64,000 nt of DNA. Origin: Mycobacterium mantenii. GTDB lineage: Bacteria; Actinomycetota; Actinomycetes; Mycobacteriales; Mycobacteriaceae. Within the stretch, counting starts at the first letter, position 1. Each line of letters starts with the position of its first letter. Positions 44,019 to 52,841 of this stretch are shown here, piece by piece. The DNA lies in assembly GCF_010731775.1 (NCBI RefSeq), contig NZ_AP022590.1, forward strand, positions 4,526,001 to 4,590,000. The letters are read 5' to 3'. Both the position numbers and the translations under genes were made by a program. Below the pieces are notes generated by a model, which was not told where the DNA came from, searched no databases, and saw only the letters and a program-made list of their open reading frames with translations.

Positions 44019-44082
44019 TACTAAGTTGACCTAGTAAACCATGTCCTCTAGGTTCAGATGACAGGCTTTCGCCGCGAAAGCC
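44019..44082. promoter_or_regulatory. Divergent promoter with two inverted repeats
   Basis: TACTA-N8-TAGTA (44019-44036) and a 19-base hairpin, GGCTTTCGC and GCGAAAGCC around one C (44064-44082), occupy the gap before the ligase ATG at 44099. The second lies in the likely leader of the ligase mRNA and could be an operator or an RNA stem. Confidence 0.5.
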
Positions 44083-44098
44083 GATTCGGAAAGTGACG

Positions 44099-45616
44099 AT
44101 GACGAGCATCCACGACGCACTGGGCCGGCTCTGGGACGCCAACGACCACGACCGCATGGTGGAGTGCAACGGACGCTGGGTGTCCTGGGGTTCCGTTCGG
44201 TCGCTCATCGAGCGGATCGACGACGAACTCACCGCCGCCGGGTGTCAGACAGGTGGCCGAGTCGCCGTCGTGCTGCCCAATCGAATGGAGTCCGTGGCGG
44301 CTCTCATCGCCATCCTGCGGGGCGGGCGCACGCTGGTGACCCTCAGCCCGCTGCAGCCGCCGGACAGGCTGAGCGACGACCTTGCTGCATCCGGCGTGTC
44401 CTTCGTCCTTGGGCCGGCTGCGTTGTGGTCCAACGAGGTGTTCAACCGCGCCGTCGCCGATCTCGGCGCGACCGGCTGGACGCTCGACGACGGCGAACTC
44501 GCCATCCGGGTACGGGGCACCAAGAACGCGGTCAGTGGCGATCCAGCGGTAGCCATCGAGATGCTGACATCGGGCACGACGGGCGCTCCGAAGCGCATCC
44601 CCTTGACCCGCGCGCAACTGGAGGCTTCCCTCGCGTCGGCGTTGCAGCACAACGACCGCGCCGACGCCAGGACCAAACCCCCGTTGTCGGGCACCGTGGG
44701 CCTGGTGACGTTGCCCATCGTGCACATCGGTGGGCTGTGGTCGCTGTTGCAGTCGCTGGTCGCGGCCCGTCCGATCGCGATGCTCGATCGATTCACGGTG
44801 CCGGGCTGGCACGCCGTGGTGAAGCAGTACCGGCCCGCGGTGGCAGGACTGCCCCCGGCGGCCATGCGATCGGTGCTCGACTCCGACATCCCGCGGGAGG
44901 ATTTGGCGAGCATCCGCGCCATCAACGCGGGCACCAGTCCCGTCGACCCCGGATTGGTCGATGCATTCTTCGAGCGGTACGGCATCCCTATCCTCGTCGT
45001 CTACGGCGCGACCGAGTTTTCCGGCGCGGTGGCCGGTTGGACCGTCAAGGACTTCCATACGCGTTGGGCCGACAAGAAGGGCAGCGTCGGACGCGCCTTC
45101 CCCGGCGTGCAGCTGCAGGTCGTCGGAGAGGACGGCGCGGTCCTCGGCGTCAACGAGAGCGGCAGGCTGCAGGTTGCCACGCTGCAGGCCGGCGGTGCCG
45201 GAGACTGGATCACGACGAGCGACCTGGCGCACCTCGACGCCGACGGCTTCCTCTACATCGACGGCCGCGCCGACGACGTGATCGTGCGCGGCGGTTTCAA
45301 GGTGTCTCCGGAGACGGTCGTCCGCGCGCTGCGTGCGCACCCGGCGGTCGCAGATGCCGCCGTCGCGCCCATGCCGGATCAGCGGTTGGGCCAGATTCCA
45401 GTTGCCGCAGTCGAATTGCGTCCTGAAGCGACCACCGATGGCGAGGCGCTACGCGAACACTGCCGGGCCATCCTGACCCCGTATGAGGTGCCGGCCCGCA
45501 TCTTGGTCGTCGACGAGTTGCCCCGCGGAGCGGCGCTCAAGGTCGACCGTCGCAGGCTGCTCACGATGCTCGAGGATCTTGGCTTGCCGACCGTCCAGCC
45601 GGCCGGAGCCGGCTGA
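44099..45616 (+). CDS. Acyl-CoA synthetase (AMP-forming)
   Basis: A 505-residue ANL ligase with MLTSGTTGAPKRIPLTR, VVYGATEFSGAVAGW, TSDLAHLDADGFLYIDGRAD and GAALKVDRRRL in place of the usual GK: the catalytic Lys is probably the one in ALKVDRR. ATG at 44099 follows GGAAAG; a GTG two codons earlier is possible. It starts a rightward run of ligase, crotonase, SDR, hotdog dehydratase, ACAD, crotonase and alpha/beta hydrolase, which together make a near-complete beta-oxidation set. Confidence 0.9.
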   Translation: MTSIHDALGRLWDANDHDRMVECNGRWVSWGSVRSLIERIDDELTAAGCQTGGRVAVVLPNRMESVAALIAILRGGRTLVTLSPLQPPDRLSDDLAASGVSFVLGPAALWSNEVFNRAVADLGATGWTLDDGELAIRVRGTKNAVSGDPAVAIEMLTSGTTGAPKRIPLTRAQLEASLASALQHNDRADARTKPPLSGTVGLVTLPIVHIGGLWSLLQSLVAARPIAMLDRFTVPGWHAVVKQYRPAVAGLPPAAMRSVLDSDIPREDLASIRAINAGTSPVDPGLVDAFFERYGIPILVVYGATEFSGAVAGWTVKDFHTRWADKKGSVGRAFPGVQLQVVGEDGAVLGVNESGRLQVATLQAGGAGDWITTSDLAHLDADGFLYIDGRADDVIVRGGFKVSPETVVRALRAHPAVADAAVAPMPDQRLGQIPVAAVELRPEATTDGEALREHCRAILTPYEVPARILVVDELPRGAALKVDRRRLLTMLEDLGLPTVQPAGAG

Positions 45617-45658
45617 AAACGCGCATCACCCAACCGCATTGACCTGGAAGGAAATGTT

Positions 45659-46468
45659 ATGACCGAAACTGCGACCGACGTGGCGAGCCTGGCGGCCCGC
45701 GTTGAGCGGCGCGGCAACGTCTCCTTGATCACCATCAACCGGCCCGACGCGCGCAACGCCGTCAACGGGGCGGTGAGCACGATCGTCGGCAGCGCGCTCG
45801 AAGAGGCGCAGCGCGATCCGGAAGTGTGGGCGGTCGTCATCACCGGTGCGGGCGATAAGTCCTTCTGTGCCGGAGCGGATCTCAAGGCCATCTCGCGGGG
45901 CGAGAACCTCTACCACGCCGAGCACCCCGAATGGGGCTTCGCCGGCTACGTGCATCACTTTATCGACAAACCCACGATTGCCGCAGTGAACGGCACTGCA
46001 CTCGGAGGTGGCTCCGAGCTCGCCCTCGCAAGCGATCTGGTGATCGCCTGCCAGAGCGCGAGTTTCGGACTTCCTGAGGTGAAGCGTGGCCTGATCGCCG
46101 GGGCGGGCGGCGTGTTCCGGATCGTCGAGCAGCTGCCGCGCAAGATCGCGTTGCAGCTGGTGTTGACCGGTGAGCCGATGACAGCGGCCGACGCCCTGCG
46201 GTGGGGCCTGATCAACGAAGTCGTGCCGGACGGAACTGTCGTGGAGGCCGCCCTGGCACTCGCTGGGCGGATCACCTGCAACGCGCCCCTATCGGTACAG
46301 GCCAGCAAGCGGGTCGCCTACGGTGCCGACGCGGGCATCGTCGCCGCGGAAGAACCCAAGTGGGACCGTACCAAGCGAGAGTTCACCGAGCTGTTGAAAT
46401 CCGACGATGCCAAGGAAGGCCCGCGGGCCTTCGCGGAGAAGCGTCAACCTGAATGGAAGGCACGTTGA
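45659..46468 (+). CDS. Enoyl-CoA hydratase (crotonase family)
   Basis: A 269-residue crotonase. The oxyanion-hole segment SFCAGADLKA and both catalytic glutamates (in GGGSELALAS and LPEVKRGLIAGAGG) are present, so true hydration of 2-enoyl-CoA is expected. The C-terminal AEKRQPEWKAR is typical. ATG follows GGAAGGAAA. Only two bases separate its stop from the SDR start. Confidence 0.94.
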   Translation: MTETATDVASLAARVERRGNVSLITINRPDARNAVNGAVSTIVGSALEEAQRDPEVWAVVITGAGDKSFCAGADLKAISRGENLYHAEHPEWGFAGYVHHFIDKPTIAAVNGTALGGGSELALASDLVIACQSASFGLPEVKRGLIAGAGGVFRIVEQLPRKIALQLVLTGEPMTAADALRWGLINEVVPDGTVVEAALALAGRITCNAPLSVQASKRVAYGADAGIVAAEEPKWDRTKREFTELLKSDDAKEGPRAFAEKRQPEWKAR

Positions 46469-46470
46469 GA

Positions 46471-47334
46471 ATGGCGGAGAGTGCGGGACGCGTAGCAGGA
46501 AAAGTCGTTCTGGTGACCGGCGGTGCCCGCGGTCAGGGCCGCAGCCACGCGGTCAAGCTGGCCGAGGAGGGTGCGGACATCATCCTCTTCGACATCTGTC
46601 ACGACATCGAGACCAATGAGTACCCGCTGGCGACACCGCGTGATCTCGAAGAAGCCGGTCTGGAGGTCGAGAAGACCGGCCGCAAGGCCTACACCGCCGA
46701 GGTCGATGTGCGAGACCGGGCGGCGGTAAGCCGCGAACTTGCCAACGCGGTCGCCGAATTCGGCAAACTCGACGTGGTCGTCGCCAATGCGGGCATCTGT
46801 CCGCTGGGCGCTCATCTGCCGGTTCAGGCCTTCGCCGATGCTTTCGATGTCGACTTCGTCGGCGTCGTCAACACCGTCCACGCCGCGCTGCCGTACCTGA
46901 AGTCCGGCGCGTCGATCATCACCACCGGGTCGATCGCCGGCCTCATCGCGGCCGTACAACCCCCCGGGGCTGCTGGCCCGCAGGGCCCCGGCGGGGCGGG
47001 CTACAGCTACGCCAAGCAGCTGGTGGATTCCTACACGTTGCAGCTCGCCGGGCAACTGGCGCAGAAATCCATCCGCGCCAACGTCATTCATCCCACGAAC
47101 GTAAACACATCGATGCTCAACAGTGAGCCGATGTACCGGCAGTTCAGACCGGACCTCGAGGCACCGAGCCGCGACGACGCTCTGCTGGCGTTCCCCGCGA
47201 TGCAAGCGATGCCCACCCCCTACGTCGAAACCTCGGACATCTCGAACGCGGTCTGTTTCCTGGCCTCTGACGAGTCCCGGTACGTGACGGGGCTGCAGTT
47301 CAAGGTCGACGCCGGTGCAATGCTCAAGTTTTAG
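46471..47334 (+). CDS. Mycofactocin-coupled short-chain dehydrogenase
   Basis: A 287-residue SDR of the TIGR03971 type, with TGGARGQGRSHAVKLAEEG, the insert DICHDIETNEYPLATPRDLE, Tyr-x3-Lys in GYSYAKQ, and the hallmark HPTNVNTSMLNSEPMYRQF. These enzymes hold NAD(H) tightly and are thought to be re-oxidised by the peptide cofactor mycofactocin, whose genes are not in this window. It likely oxidises a hydroxyl intermediate made by the neighbouring hydratases. ATG 46471 is preferred over one at 46453 that overlaps the crotonase. Confidence 0.93.
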   Translation: MAESAGRVAGKVVLVTGGARGQGRSHAVKLAEEGADIILFDICHDIETNEYPLATPRDLEEAGLEVEKTGRKAYTAEVDVRDRAAVSRELANAVAEFGKLDVVVANAGICPLGAHLPVQAFADAFDVDFVGVVNTVHAALPYLKSGASIITTGSIAGLIAAVQPPGAAGPQGPGGAGYSYAKQLVDSYTLQLAGQLAQKSIRANVIHPTNVNTSMLNSEPMYRQFRPDLEAPSRDDALLAFPAMQAMPTPYVETSDISNAVCFLASDESRYVTGLQFKVDAGAMLKF

Positions 47335-47343
47335 GAGGAATCA

Positions 47344-48639
47344 ATGACAACCACCGAGAAGACTGGTGCCGACGCGGCCGCCGAAGAGGGTCGCATCACC
47401 GACGAAGACATCGAACGCGCCAAGGGACAGATCGGAATTCCCGTCCATCAGCGCGACGAAGCGTGGCACAAACTGCCGTCGGCGGATGGCATCACGCACT
47501 TCGCCTTCGGCTGTGGTGACGACAACCCGTTGTTCCATGATCCGACGTACGGGCCGTCGACGCGCTGGCACGGCCAGATCGCGTCGCCGACCTTCCCGAT
47601 CGCGACGGGCCTGGATCAGACCCCGAAGTTCACCGATCCGGAGCGAAAGAAGCTGTTCCGGGGGCTCTTTCGCGGTACCGGCAAGTACTACTCGGGGGTG
47701 AAGTGGACGTGGTACCGCCCGATCTACGCGGGTCGGCCGGTGTTGGCGGAGAACTACACGCTCGACGTCCAGGTGAAGGAGAGCGAATTCTCCGGTGGGC
47801 GTTCGGTCAAGGAAACCTACCGCTATCTCTACGTCGACATCGACGGCAACCCGATCGCCACCCGCGACGAGTCGTACATCAACGCCGAGCGCCACGGCTC
47901 GAAAAAGTCCGGCAAGCTCAAGGACATTCAGCGCAAGCACTGGACTCCCGAGGAGTTCGCTCAGGTCGAGGAAGAGTACGAGGCAGAAGTACGGCGAGGC
48001 GCCGATCCGCAATGGTGGGAGGACGTCTCCGTCGGCGACGAACTTCCGGGAATCATCAAGGGCCCGTTGACCGTCGTCGACATCATCTCCATGCACATGG
48101 GATGGGGCTGGGGCGGCTACGGCGTGGGGCCACTGAAGTTCGCTCACCAGTTACGCAAGCGGATGCCCGCCTTCTACCAGCCCGACGAGTACGGCGTCCC
48201 CGACGTCGTGCAACGACTGCACTGGGACGCCGAACGCGCTCAGGCACTGGGTATCCCGGCACCGTACGACTACGGCCAGATGCGCGCCGCGTGGGTGAGC
48301 CACCTGCTGACGAACTGGATCGGCGACGACGGCTGGCTGGCCGAGATGGACCTGCAGCTGCGCGGCTTCAACTATCACGGAGACGTGCACCGGTGCACCG
48401 GCACCGTCACCGCGAAGGGTGACGGCGCCGAAGACCTGGTGTCACTGGACGTCTTTGCCACCAGCCAGCGAGACGAAACCACCACGCGCGGCACCGCCAA
48501 GGTATTGTTGCCGTCCAAGACATCCGGCGCGGTGGTGCTGCCGGTCCCAGATGCCGAACTGAGAAGGCGTGGTGCCCAGGTTGTTTCGCGGGTATCCGGC
48601 AAGGTCGGTGAAGAGATGCGACGACTGTATGGAGAGTGA
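47344..48639 (+). CDS. Double-hotdog dehydratase (FAS1-like/MaoC domain)
   Basis: A 431-residue protein with an N-terminal FAS1-like dehydratase (hotdog) domain, seen in ITHFAFGCGDDNPLFHDPTY, ASPTFPIATG and AGRPVLAENYTLDVQVK. A second hotdog-like half has WWEDVSVGDELPGIIKGPLT, MGWGWGGYGVGP and GDVHRCTGTVTAKGDG. Such proteins hydrate or dehydrate unusual acyl-CoAs, often as one half of a heteromer. ATG follows GGAGGAATC. Located between SDR and ACAD in the rightward run. Confidence 0.88.
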   Translation: MTTTEKTGADAAAEEGRITDEDIERAKGQIGIPVHQRDEAWHKLPSADGITHFAFGCGDDNPLFHDPTYGPSTRWHGQIASPTFPIATGLDQTPKFTDPERKKLFRGLFRGTGKYYSGVKWTWYRPIYAGRPVLAENYTLDVQVKESEFSGGRSVKETYRYLYVDIDGNPIATRDESYINAERHGSKKSGKLKDIQRKHWTPEEFAQVEEEYEAEVRRGADPQWWEDVSVGDELPGIIKGPLTVVDIISMHMGWGWGGYGVGPLKFAHQLRKRMPAFYQPDEYGVPDVVQRLHWDAERAQALGIPAPYDYGQMRAAWVSHLLTNWIGDDGWLAEMDLQLRGFNYHGDVHRCTGTVTAKGDGAEDLVSLDVFATSQRDETTTRGTAKVLLPSKTSGAVVLPVPDAELRRRGAQVVSRVSGKVGEEMRRLYGE

Positions 48640-48648
48640 GAGCACCAC

Positions 48649-49791
48649 ATGAAGAGACTTGTTCTGGAGCCGGAGCACGAGGCGTTCCGCGAGACGGTCC
48701 GGCAGTTCATCGACCGCGAACTCGTGCCCAACGCCGAGCAGTGGGAGCGCGACCGAATTGTCGACCGGTCGGCGTTCGTCGCCGCCGGCAAATACGGTCT
48801 GATCGGGTTCAACATGCCCGAGCAATACGGCGGTGGCGGGGTCGACGACTTCCGCTTCAACGCGGTGATCGACGAGGAGATCGCCCGTTATGGCGGGCCG
48901 GCGCCCTCGCTGAGCCTGCAGAACGATGTTGTGGGCCCGTACTTCTCGTCGTTGGCTAACGACGAACAGAAGGAACGCTGGCTACCCGGCATCATCAGCG
49001 GCGAATTGATCGTCGCCGTCGCGATGACCGAGCCTGGCGCGGGCAGCGACCTCGCGGGTATCCGTACCTCGGCCGTGCGCGATGGCGACGACTGGATCAT
49101 CAACGGCGCCAAGACGTTCATCTCGTCCGGGATCAACTGCGACCTCGTGGTGGTGGTGTGCCGCACCGACCCCGACGCCGGTCACAAAGGCTTCACCTTG
49201 CTGGTGGTCGAGGCGGGTATGGAGGGCTTCAGTCGCGGACGCAAGCTCGAAAAGATGGGGTTGCACTACCAGGACACCGCCGAATTGGCCTTCGAGAACG
49301 TGCGAGTGCCGTCGGCGAACCTGCTGGGCAAGGAGGGACGCGGGTTCTATCACCTGATGCACAACCTCCCATCAGAGCGGTTGTCCATCGCCATCTCAGC
49401 CATCGCGGGCGCTCGCGAGACCTGGCGCCAGACGTTGCAATATGCCAAGGACCGCAGGGCTTTCGGCCAATCGATCGGCAGCTTTCAGCACAACCGATTC
49501 CTGTTGGCAGAGATGGACACCGAGCTCGACATCGGCGAGCAGTACATCGACCGGTGCCTGCAGGCCGTCGTCGACGGTGAACTGACGGCGGTCGAGGCGT
49601 CTAAAGCCAAGTGGTGGTGCACCGAGACCGCCAAGAAGGTCATCGACGGATGTGTACAGCTGCACGGCGGCTATGGCTACATGACGGAATACCGGGTTGC
49701 GCGCGACTACATGGACAACCGCATCATGACCATCTTCGGCGGCACGACCGAGATCATGAAGGACATCATCGGCCGCGACCTGGGCTTGTGA
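48649..49791 (+). CDS. Acyl-CoA dehydrogenase
   Basis: A 380-residue complete ACAD: MPEQYGGGGVDDFRFN, MTEPGAGSDLAGIRT, GAKTFISSGIN, QSIGSFQHNRFLLAEMDTE and LHGGYGYMTEYRVARDYMDN followed by FGGTTEIMKDIIGRDLGL. It is close to the ACAD at 59572, with the same EIMK-type C-terminus. It starts nine bases after the hotdog gene with weak GGAGAG upstream. It desaturates an acyl-CoA, feeding the two crotonases around it. Confidence 0.95.
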   Translation: MKRLVLEPEHEAFRETVRQFIDRELVPNAEQWERDRIVDRSAFVAAGKYGLIGFNMPEQYGGGGVDDFRFNAVIDEEIARYGGPAPSLSLQNDVVGPYFSSLANDEQKERWLPGIISGELIVAVAMTEPGAGSDLAGIRTSAVRDGDDWIINGAKTFISSGINCDLVVVVCRTDPDAGHKGFTLLVVEAGMEGFSRGRKLEKMGLHYQDTAELAFENVRVPSANLLGKEGRGFYHLMHNLPSERLSIAISAIAGARETWRQTLQYAKDRRAFGQSIGSFQHNRFLLAEMDTELDIGEQYIDRCLQAVVDGELTAVEASKAKWWCTETAKKVIDGCVQLHGGYGYMTEYRVARDYMDNRIMTIFGGTTEIMKDIIGRDLGL

Positions 49792-49797
49792 TTCTTG

Positions 49798-50553
49798 GTG
49801 AGCGGTATCGCAGTCCAGCGCGATGAAGCGGTCCTGCGACTGCGGCTGGACCGGCCGGAGAAGCTCAACGCCGTCGACACACCGATGCTCGATGAGCTGT
49901 GTGCTCAGTTCGAGAGCGCTGCGGGTGACGAGGCTGTCCGCGCGGTACTGCTCATCGGCGCCGGGAAGGCGTTCTGTTCCGGCGGCGACCTGACCGGCGG
50001 TGACACCGCGGGAGCCGCTGACGCCGCCAGCCGGGTGGTCCGCGCGATCACCGCGCTGCCCAAGCCAGTGGTCGCAGGCGTGCACGGCGGCGCCGTTGGC
50101 TTCGGATGCCCACTCGCCCTGGCCTGCGATCTGGTGGTGGCCGCGCCATCGGCGTACTTCCAGCTGGCGTTCAGCCGGGTCGGACTGATGCCCGACGGTG
50201 GTGCGTCCGCGCTGCTGCCGGGGCTGATCGGGCGAGCGCGGACGGCGCGCATGGCGATGACCGATGAAAAGATCTCCGCGGCAACCGCATTCGAGTGGGG
50301 GATGATCTCCTATCTCACTGGCGAGGATGATTATCAATCTGTACTGGCCGACGTGCTGCGGTCCGTCTCCGGCGGTCCGACGTTGGCGTTCGGCTGGACC
50401 AAGCGTGCGCTGGCCGCCGCGACCCTGACCAAGCTCGAGACGGTGCAAGCGATCGAAGCCGAGGGGCAGTTAGCGTTGATCGAGACCGCTGACTTCAGCG
50501 AAGGCGAGCGCGCCTTCCGCGAGCGGCGCACCCCGGATTTTCGCGGTCACTGA
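49798..50553 (+). CDS. Crotonase family protein (enoyl-CoA isomerase-like)
   Basis: A protein of about 251 residues with the crotonase fold: RPEKLNAVDTPMLDEL, AFCSGGDLTGG and GGAVGFGCPLALACDLVVAA. The first hydratase Glu is replaced (GFGCPLA) and the second site reads RVGLMPDGG with Asp, so isomerase or another crotonase reaction is more likely than hydration. GTG 49798 is chosen; TTG at 49795 is equally in frame. It follows the ACAD by six bases. Confidence 0.85.
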   Translation: MSGIAVQRDEAVLRLRLDRPEKLNAVDTPMLDELCAQFESAAGDEAVRAVLLIGAGKAFCSGGDLTGGDTAGAADAASRVVRAITALPKPVVAGVHGGAVGFGCPLALACDLVVAAPSAYFQLAFSRVGLMPDGGASALLPGLIGRARTARMAMTDEKISAATAFEWGMISYLTGEDDYQSVLADVLRSVSGGPTLAFGWTKRALAAATLTKLETVQAIEAEGQLALIETADFSEGERAFRERRTPDFRGH

Positions 50554-50569
50554 ACAAAGGAGAGCCGAC

Positions 50570-51397
50570 GTGGCAACCCCGAAGGTACGAGTGGACGGCC
50601 TGGACATCGAATACGCCGATACCGGGCAAGGACCTACCGTCCTGTTCGTGCACGGCGTCTACGTGACCGGCGCCCTCTGGAACGAGGTCGTGGCCGAACT
50701 CGGCGATGGGTTTCGTTGCATCGCGCCAACCTGGCCGCTGGGCGCGCACAGCGCACCCACCGACGGCGCCGACCTGGGCGCCGAGGCGGCCGCTCGGCGC
50801 ATCGTCCATTTCATGGAAGCCCTCGATCTGACCGACGTCACTGTGGTGGCCAACGACACCGGCGGCGGCCTGGTGCTGGCGTCGCTGGGCGATCCGACCC
50901 TGGACACGTCCCGGATCGCCCGTCTGGTGCTAACGAATTGCGATAGCTACGAACACTTTCCGCCCGGGTCGTTTGCTCAGATCGTGAGGCTGTGCCGGTT
51001 CAGCTCGGTGGTGGGTGGAGGAATCTTGCGCCTGTTGGCCACCGGACCGGGGCAGGCCTTCTTCCTCAAGGCCGTGTCCAAGCACCCCCCGACCCCGGAG
51101 CGGCAGCGGGAGATCTTCGGAGCCTTCGCCACCAGCGGAGCGGCCCGCCACGACGCGGTTGCGGTGACCGGCTCATTGGATCCGGCTCTCACGTTGCGCG
51201 CCGCGCCGGCGATCGAGGCGTTCGACAGACCCGTCACCTTGACGTGGGGCACCGAGGATCAGCTGTTCCCCATCGACCACGCCCGCCGACTACGCGATGC
51301 GTTCCCGCATGCCACGTTGATCGAGATCCCCGACAGCGCCACCTTCGTCATGATCGATGCGCCCGGGAAACTCGCCGAAGCGATCCGGAACGGATAA
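50570..51397 (+). CDS. Alpha/beta hydrolase with Asp nucleophile, no obvious His
   Basis: A 275-residue alpha/beta-hydrolase: oxyanion region FVHGVYVTGALW, nucleophile elbow VVANDTGGGL with Asp96, acid Asp230 in TWGTEDQLFP. The segment where catalytic His normally stands reads PDSATFVMIDAP, with Thr258 in its place. Asp nucleophiles are used by haloalkane dehalogenases and epoxide hydrolases. Without His, hydrolysis of a covalent ester would be impaired, so another reaction is possible. GTG follows AAAGGAGAG. Last gene of the rightward run. Confidence 0.88.
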   Translation: MATPKVRVDGLDIEYADTGQGPTVLFVHGVYVTGALWNEVVAELGDGFRCIAPTWPLGAHSAPTDGADLGAEAAARRIVHFMEALDLTDVTVVANDTGGGLVLASLGDPTLDTSRIARLVLTNCDSYEHFPPGSFAQIVRLCRFSSVVGGGILRLLATGPGQAFFLKAVSKHPPTPERQREIFGAFATSGAARHDAVAVTGSLDPALTLRAAPAIEAFDRPVTLTWGTEDQLFPIDHARRLRDAFPHATLIEIPDSATFVMIDAPGKLAEAIRNG

Positions 51398-51409
51398 CCT
51401 TCGCGAATA

Positions 51410-51425
51410 TGACAGCGTACTGTCA
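51410..51425. promoter_or_regulatory. Operator-like palindrome TGACAG-CGTA-CTGTCA
   Basis: A perfect 16-base inverted repeat 13 bases after the hydrolase stop and about 33 bases before the epimerase start. It matches the TGACA/TGTCA theme at 28699, 36580 and 39024. Likely controls the (now broken) epimerase gene. Confidence 0.65.
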
Positions 51426-51458
51426 TACTTCGCGATCGCGACGGATGGGAATCCTGAC

Positions 51459-52458
51459 GTGGCAGGTCCGGTGAAACTGGTCATCGGCGCGAGCGGCTTC
51501 CTCGGCTCACACGTGACGCGCCAACTGGTGGAACGTGGCGAGCGAGTCCGAGTCCTGCTGCGCCGCACCAGTTCCACCGTGGCGATCGACGATCTCGACG
51601 TCGACCGCCACTACGGCGACATCTTCGACGACGCGGCGTTGCATGACGCGCTGACGGACTGCGGCGACGTGCACTACTGCGTTGTCGACACCAGGGCCTG
51701 GCTGCGCGTCCCGGCCCCGTTGTTCCGCACCAACGTCGAGGGCCTGCGCCACGTGCTCGACGCCGCCGCGGACGCGGACCTGCGACGGTTCGTCTTCACC
51801 AGCACCATCGGCACGATCGCGCTCAGCCAGAACGGCCGCCCGGTCACCGAAGAGGAGCCGTTCAACTGGGCCGACAAAGGCGGCGGCTACATCCGCTCCC
51901 GCGTAGAGGCCGAGCAGTTGGTGTTCCAGTACGTGCGCGAACGGGGGTTGCCCGCGGTCGCGCTCTGCGTCTCGAATACCCACGGGTCCGGTGACTTCAG
52001 CCGACGCCGCACGGCTCACTGTTGGCCGCCGCGGCGAAGGGCAAGGTGCCGGTGTACTTCAAGGGCATGTCGATGGAAGTGGTCGGCGTCGAAGACGCCG
52101 CCCGTGCGCTGATCCTCGCCGCCGAGAAGGGTCGGGTCGGCGAGCGGTACATCATCTCGGAGCGCTTCATCAGCGCGCGTGAACTCTACGGGACCGCCGC
52201 TGAGGCCGGGGGAACGCGGCCACCCCGAGTGGGGATTCCGTTGCAGGTCATGTACGCGTTGGGCTTTGGCGGAGATATCGCCGCGATCCTGCTGCGACGC
52301 GACATGCTATTGTCCACGCTGTCGGTGCGATTATGCACATCATGTCCCCAATGGACCACGGCAAGGCCGAGCGTGAACTGGGTTGGCATCCCGAGCCGAT
52401 CCACGACTCGATTCGACGCGCAGTGGCGTTCTACCGGGATCGGCGCGAGGCGCACTGA
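51459..52458 (+). pseudogene. NAD-dependent epimerase/dehydratase, two frameshifts
   Basis: An extended-SDR gene read in three frames. Frame one (from GTG 51459): KLVIGASGFLGSHVTRQL, FVFTSTIGTIAL, SRVEAEQLVFQYV. A base is missing at about 51998 (TTCAG where TTCCAG would keep frame). Frame two: KGMSMEVVGVEDAARALILA and RDMLLSTLSVRL. A second base is missing at about 52333 (TTATG for TTAATG). Frame three: MSPMDHGKAERELGWHPE to the TGA at 52458. Restoring both bases gives about 333 residues, similar to 3beta-HSD-like reductases. Tyr-x3-Lys is not typical in frame one. Real decay or sequencing error cannot be told apart here. Confidence 0.85.
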
Positions 52459-52583
52459 CCGTCGATCAGCCGTCTCCCGCCTGCTTGCGTGGCAGCCGAT
52501 CACGACCTCGCCGTCGAAGCTTGCTGTGCCGTACGGAGGACGTATCGGGTCAGTGCCGACGTTGTGCACCGTTGACTGGCGTG

Positions 52584-52841
52584 TCATACGGCGACGTCGA
52601 ATTCTTGCCGGGCCAGTCGTTGGGCCGCTGCCGGGTCGGATTCCACGCGCGATTTCCGGTCGAAGATCATGACCGCCCGGTCGGGTTCGGTGCAGCCGGG
52701 CCACCCGGCGCCCGGTGTGCCCGTGCGGGCGAACGCCACCCATCGGGACTCTCGGTCGTCGCACATCATCGAGAACCAGATGCTCAACGGCGAAGCGATC
52801 AGGCTCGACAGCGCGCGGCGGATGGCTGCGCGCTGAGTCAC
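52584..52841 (-). pseudogene. Carboxylesterase C-terminal remnant
   Basis: An 85-codon frame whose part RWVAFARTGTPGAGWPG and AVMIFDRKSRVESDP match the last section of type-B carboxylesterases. The catalytic Ser elbow and the rest are absent. Its GTG overlaps the TetR stop (GTGA), which could let it still be translated. I take it as a remnant of a deleted esterase gene. The bases 52459-52583 beside it show no gene. Confidence 0.55.

Noticed and set aside
44164..45426. A 420-residue second plus-strand frame in the ligase gene
   Set aside because: Arg-rich shadow of the ligase without family similarity.
49396..50448. A 350-residue minus-strand frame
   Set aside because: Antisense of ACAD and crotonase genes, with no recognisable motif.
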